From contig BFEA01000242.1 of assembly GCA_003427395.1 (NCBI GenBank), positions 1,591,716-1,644,112 of the forward strand: 52,397 nucleotides of DNA, written 5' to 3'. Positions 51,851 to 52,397 of the stretch are shown one piece after another; the stretch's first letter is position 1, and every line of letters starts with the position of its first letter. A program made the position numbers and the translations under genes. The stretch comes from Chara braunii (Eukaryota > Streptophyta > Charophyceae > Charales > Characeae). The notes below the pieces were generated by a model that saw only the letters and a list, made by a program, of their open reading frames with translations, searched no databases and was not told where the DNA came from.

Positions 51851-52333
51851 TGTGTATGAGCGGCGGTTAATGAAAGGCCCAAAATTTGGCGAATTTTTCA
51901 CCGAAACCGTCATATTTCCCTGAATTTTTACTATTTTCTCAGTTTTTCTTTTTGCCTGTTATATATGTGCTTTAGGGTATATCCGTATCCAGTTTCACCG
52001 TATTTGAAGCAGTAACAAAAAACTTAGCAAAAACAGCGGACTCGAAAAAAAACTTTGGCGAACTCCGAAAGCTACTCCGAATAGGATTTATAGTGCTCTT
52101 GAGTTTTGATTTTTTCATTTTTTTTTTGCCTGACTGTTTTTTTGATGTTTGTATTATGACCCTGCATAGTTTGTTCGCAAAAGTTTCGACAACATTGCTT
52201 GTAGCGACGCCGCGAAAACCCCCGAATTTTTTGTTTTCCATTAACCGTTAGTGTTGTGTATATGTGTGTATGTGAGTATGTGAGAGTGAGTGAGTGTGTG
52301 TATGTGTCTGTGCATGTGTGTATGTGTCTGTGC
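51851..52333. other. No gene; A/T-rich with TGTGTATG tail
   Basis: No supported frame. It ends in TGTGTATGTG and TGCATG words leading into the final microsatellite. Confidence 0.45.

Positions 52334-52397
<64 letters not shown>
52334..52397. repeat. (GA)n microsatellite at window end
   Basis: About 31 GA units running off the end of the window. Confidence 0.98.

Overview
This is eukaryotic, accessory-type DNA with no recognisable intact host gene. It is a graveyard of nested retrotransposons, tRNA- and U6-derived repeats, foldback DNA elements and long microsatellites. A green-lineage (streptophyte plant or charophyte-like alga) source is my best inference. The antisense U6 snRNA fragments carry the plant-type U6 5' hairpin (GTCCTTCGGGACATCCG), and the gypsy element has an initiator-Met-tRNA-type primer binding site (TGGTATCGGAGCC). 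I cannot name the species. The window starts in (CT)n/(CTAT)n and ends in (GA)n, and scattered ambiguous bases occur, so it is probably a contig bounded by microsatellites.

Layout. 0-1.7 kb: broken 3' end of a LINE ORF2. 1.7-6.3 kb: tandem repeats, a (TTG)n tract and weak acidic reading frames. 6.3-8.8 kb: tRNA-headed SINE copies, a small TIR element and palindromic repeats. 9.5-13.07 kb: a 5'-truncated copy of a composite repeat here called Z-U, carrying CT-rich hairpin modules, antisense U6, tRNA-like modules and a TATA-like site. 13.2-13.9 kb: LINE fragment. 13.9-16.2 kb and 41.3-43.6 kb: a pair of ~2.3 kb LTRs in direct orientation. Between them, mostly on the minus strand, lie dismembered Ty3/gypsy pieces: gag and protease (41.16-39.43), protease-to-RT (30.2-28.53), RNase H and integrase (20.69-18.43), and a possible extra ORF (17.74-16.57). 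One RT fragment lies on the opposite strand (21.06-21.95). 43.6-45.0 kb: another LINE fragment. 45.9-48.9 kb: a Mutator-like non-autonomous DNA element with a perfect 10-bp target duplication and a large internal foldback. 50-52 kb: two direct repeat units with CACCACTT-rich modules.

The most unusual content is Z-U, present twice in long form (21,954-28,526 and 31,001-39,427) and once truncated. It has no evident coding capacity and is bounded by AACGT at all four long-copy edges. It holds promoter-like TATA blocks, a ~123-bp tandem repeat present 3 times in one copy and 5 times in the other, and an array of about ten stem-loops. Their loop (AAACTTAT) is nearly invariant, while their outer stems differ from module to module yet stay self-complementary. 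Where the same hairpin can be matched between the two copies, several base pairs have changed on both sides of the stem. That is what selection on a folded RNA (or DNA cruciform) leaves behind. A second hairpin family follows, then antisense U6, tRNA-like modules, a TATA-like box and a terminal hairpin. I infer a large non-coding mobile element, perhaps a giant LTR/LARD-like derivative. Identity and function are unproven, and I could not search repeat libraries.
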